DNA of 7,374 nucleotides from Alphaproteobacteria bacterium (GTDB lineage Bacteria > Pseudomonadota > Alphaproteobacteria > Rhizobiales > Xanthobacteraceae): NCBI GenBank assembly GCA_005884745.1, contig VAZU01000113.1, positions 1 to 7,374 on the forward strand, in the 5' to 3' direction. This document shows positions 6,510 to 7,374 of the stretch, one piece after another; position 1 is the first letter of the stretch, and each line of letters starts with the position of its first letter. A program made the translations under genes and the position numbers. The notes beneath the pieces are model-generated. The model did not search any database and was not told where the DNA came from. It saw only the letters and a program-made list of their open reading frames with translations.

Positions 6510-7373
6510 TTACACCGGCTTCAACAGCACGTGCCGCTTCCTGCCGAGCGAGAGTTTGATCACGCCTTCGGCGGTGAGCGCGCGGCTCGTCAGCACCGCG
6601 CGCTCGTCCTCGACGGCGATATCGTTGATCCTCAGCCCGCCGCCCTTGATCTGGCGGCGTGCCTCGCTGGTCGACCGCACGAGGCCGGCCGTCACGAACG
6701 CGGCCGGAAGCGGGATGCCCGCCGCCAATTCCGCAGCCGGAATCTCGACGGTCGGCAGCGTGGTGGCGAGCCCGCCTTCCTCGAACGTGGTCCGGGCGGT
6801 TTTGGCCGCCGCCTCGGCCGCAGTGCGCCCGTGAACCATGGCGGTCGCTTCGCTCGCCAGCACCTTCTTGGCTTCGTTGATCTCCTGGCCTTGGAGCGAG
6901 GCGAGCCGCTCGGCCTCGTCGACTGGAAGAATCGTGAAGAGCTTCAGGAAACGGCCGACGTCGGCGTCCTCGGTGTTGCGCCAGAATTGCCAGTAATCGT
7001 AGGGGCTGACCAAGTCGGGGTTGAGCCAGACCGCGCCGGTGGCGGTCTTGCCCATCTTGGCGCCCGAGCTCGTGGTGATGAGCGGCGAGGTGAGCGCGAA
7101 CAGCTGCGCGTTGAGCATGCGCCGGCCGAGCTCGATGCCGTTGACGATGTTGCCCCATTGATCGGAGCCGCCCATCTGCAGCACGCAGCCGTGTCTCCGG
7201 TAGAGCTCGACGAAGTCGTAGGCCTGCAGGATCATGTAGTTGAATTCCAGGAACGACAGCTCCTGCTGGCGGTCGAGCCGCAGCTTGATCGACTCGAAGC
7301 TGAGCATGCGGTTGACCGAGAAATGCCGGCCGATTTCGCGCAGGAAATCGATGTAATTGAGCGTGTTGAGCCA
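6510..7373 (-). CDS. tyrS: Tyrosyl-tRNA synthetase, C-terminal two thirds (5' end beyond window)
   Basis: TyrRS charges tRNA-Tyr with tyrosine using ATP, in the cytosol. The visible 287 residues run from WLNTLNYIDFLREIGRHFSVNRML at the right edge to TAA at 6510-6512. Class I landmarks are clear. The tyrosine-binding YMILQAYD segment gives the Y...Q..D triad at fragment residues 46, 50 and 53, followed by QMGGSDQWGNI (66-76). The KMSKS-equivalent loop reads KMGKT (106-110), a normal bacterial TyrRS variant. The C-terminal S4 RNA-binding domain spans about 229-285 (VRSTSEARRQIKGGGLRIND, then GRKRHVLL). Typical bacterial enzymes have about 400-425 residues, so roughly 130 residues, including the HIGH motif and the start, lie outside the window. 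The ATG at 7307 is internal, because the conserved sequence continues upstream of it in frame. No truncation or lesion is seen in the visible part. Confidence 0.98.
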   Translation of the reverse strand, partial: WLNTLNYIDFLREIGRHFSVNRMLSFESIKLRLDRQQELSFLEFNYMILQAYDFVELYRRHGCVLQMGGSDQWGNIVNGIELGRRMLNAQLFALTSPLITTSSGAKMGKTATGAVWLNPDLVSPYDYWQFWRNTEDADVGRFLKLFTILPVDEAERLASLQGQEINEAKKVLASEATAMVHGRTAAEAAAKTARTTFEEGGLATTLPTVEIPAAELAAGIPLPAAFVTAGLVRSTSEARRQIKGGGLRINDIAVEDERAVLTSRALTAEGVIKLSLGRKRHVLLKPV

Positions 7374-7374
7374 G

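Noticed and set aside
6510..7307. Treating ATG 7307 as the tyrS start.
   Set aside because: Conserved TyrRS sequence (NTLNYIDFLREIGRHFSVNR) continues in frame upstream to the window edge, so the gene is truncated by the window and is not short.
1..7374. A search for mobile elements, CRISPR arrays, tRNA or rRNA genes, toxin-antitoxin or defence genes.
   Set aside because: Nothing of these kinds is visible. The coding regions are all standard chromosomal families, and the only repeats are the short intergenic ones listed.

Overview
This is ordinary chromosomal DNA from a GC-rich alphaproteobacterium, most likely of the Hyphomicrobiales/Rhizobiales type. The basis is strong G/C preference at third codon positions, an alphaproteobacterial-style YhdP/AsmA-like C-terminus, a tyrosyl-tRNA synthetase with a KMGKT signature loop, and intergenic repeats resembling the GTAGCCCGGATGGAGCG family that I recall from Bradyrhizobium-like genomes. 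The genus cannot be fixed from the sequence alone.

Layout, left to right: (1) the C-terminal part of a glutathione S-transferase on + (2-439), cut by the left edge. (2) A DUF1203 protein on - (447-914), converging on the GST with 7 bp between the stops. (3) A 163 bp gap (915-1077) holding a REP-like repeat and a perfect 17-bp palindromic hairpin. (4) A membrane-anchored M23 metallopeptidase on - (1078-2403). (5) A 372 bp divergent intergenic region (2404-2775) with two successive stem-loops and a near-perfect tandem 19-nt repeat. (6) A 1213-residue YhdP/AsmA-like protein on + (2776-6417). (7) A 92 bp convergent gap (6418-6509) with a second, inverted copy of the REP-like repeat. (8) tyrS on - (6510-7373), cut by the right edge.

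Functional picture: the two central genes are divergently transcribed and both belong to the cell envelope. One is a peptidoglycan hydrolase anchored in the inner membrane. The other is an AsmA-superfamily protein of the type implicated in phospholipid traffic between the inner and outer membranes. The flanking genes (GST, DUF1203, tyrS) are unrelated housekeeping or uncharacterised genes.

I see no phage, transposase, CRISPR, toxin-antitoxin, tRNA or rRNA gene, and no convincing novel multi-gene system. The parts most worth a second look are non-coding: the structured 2404-2775 region and the paired REP-like elements. All coding calls rest on motif recognition from the translated sequence; no database search was run.
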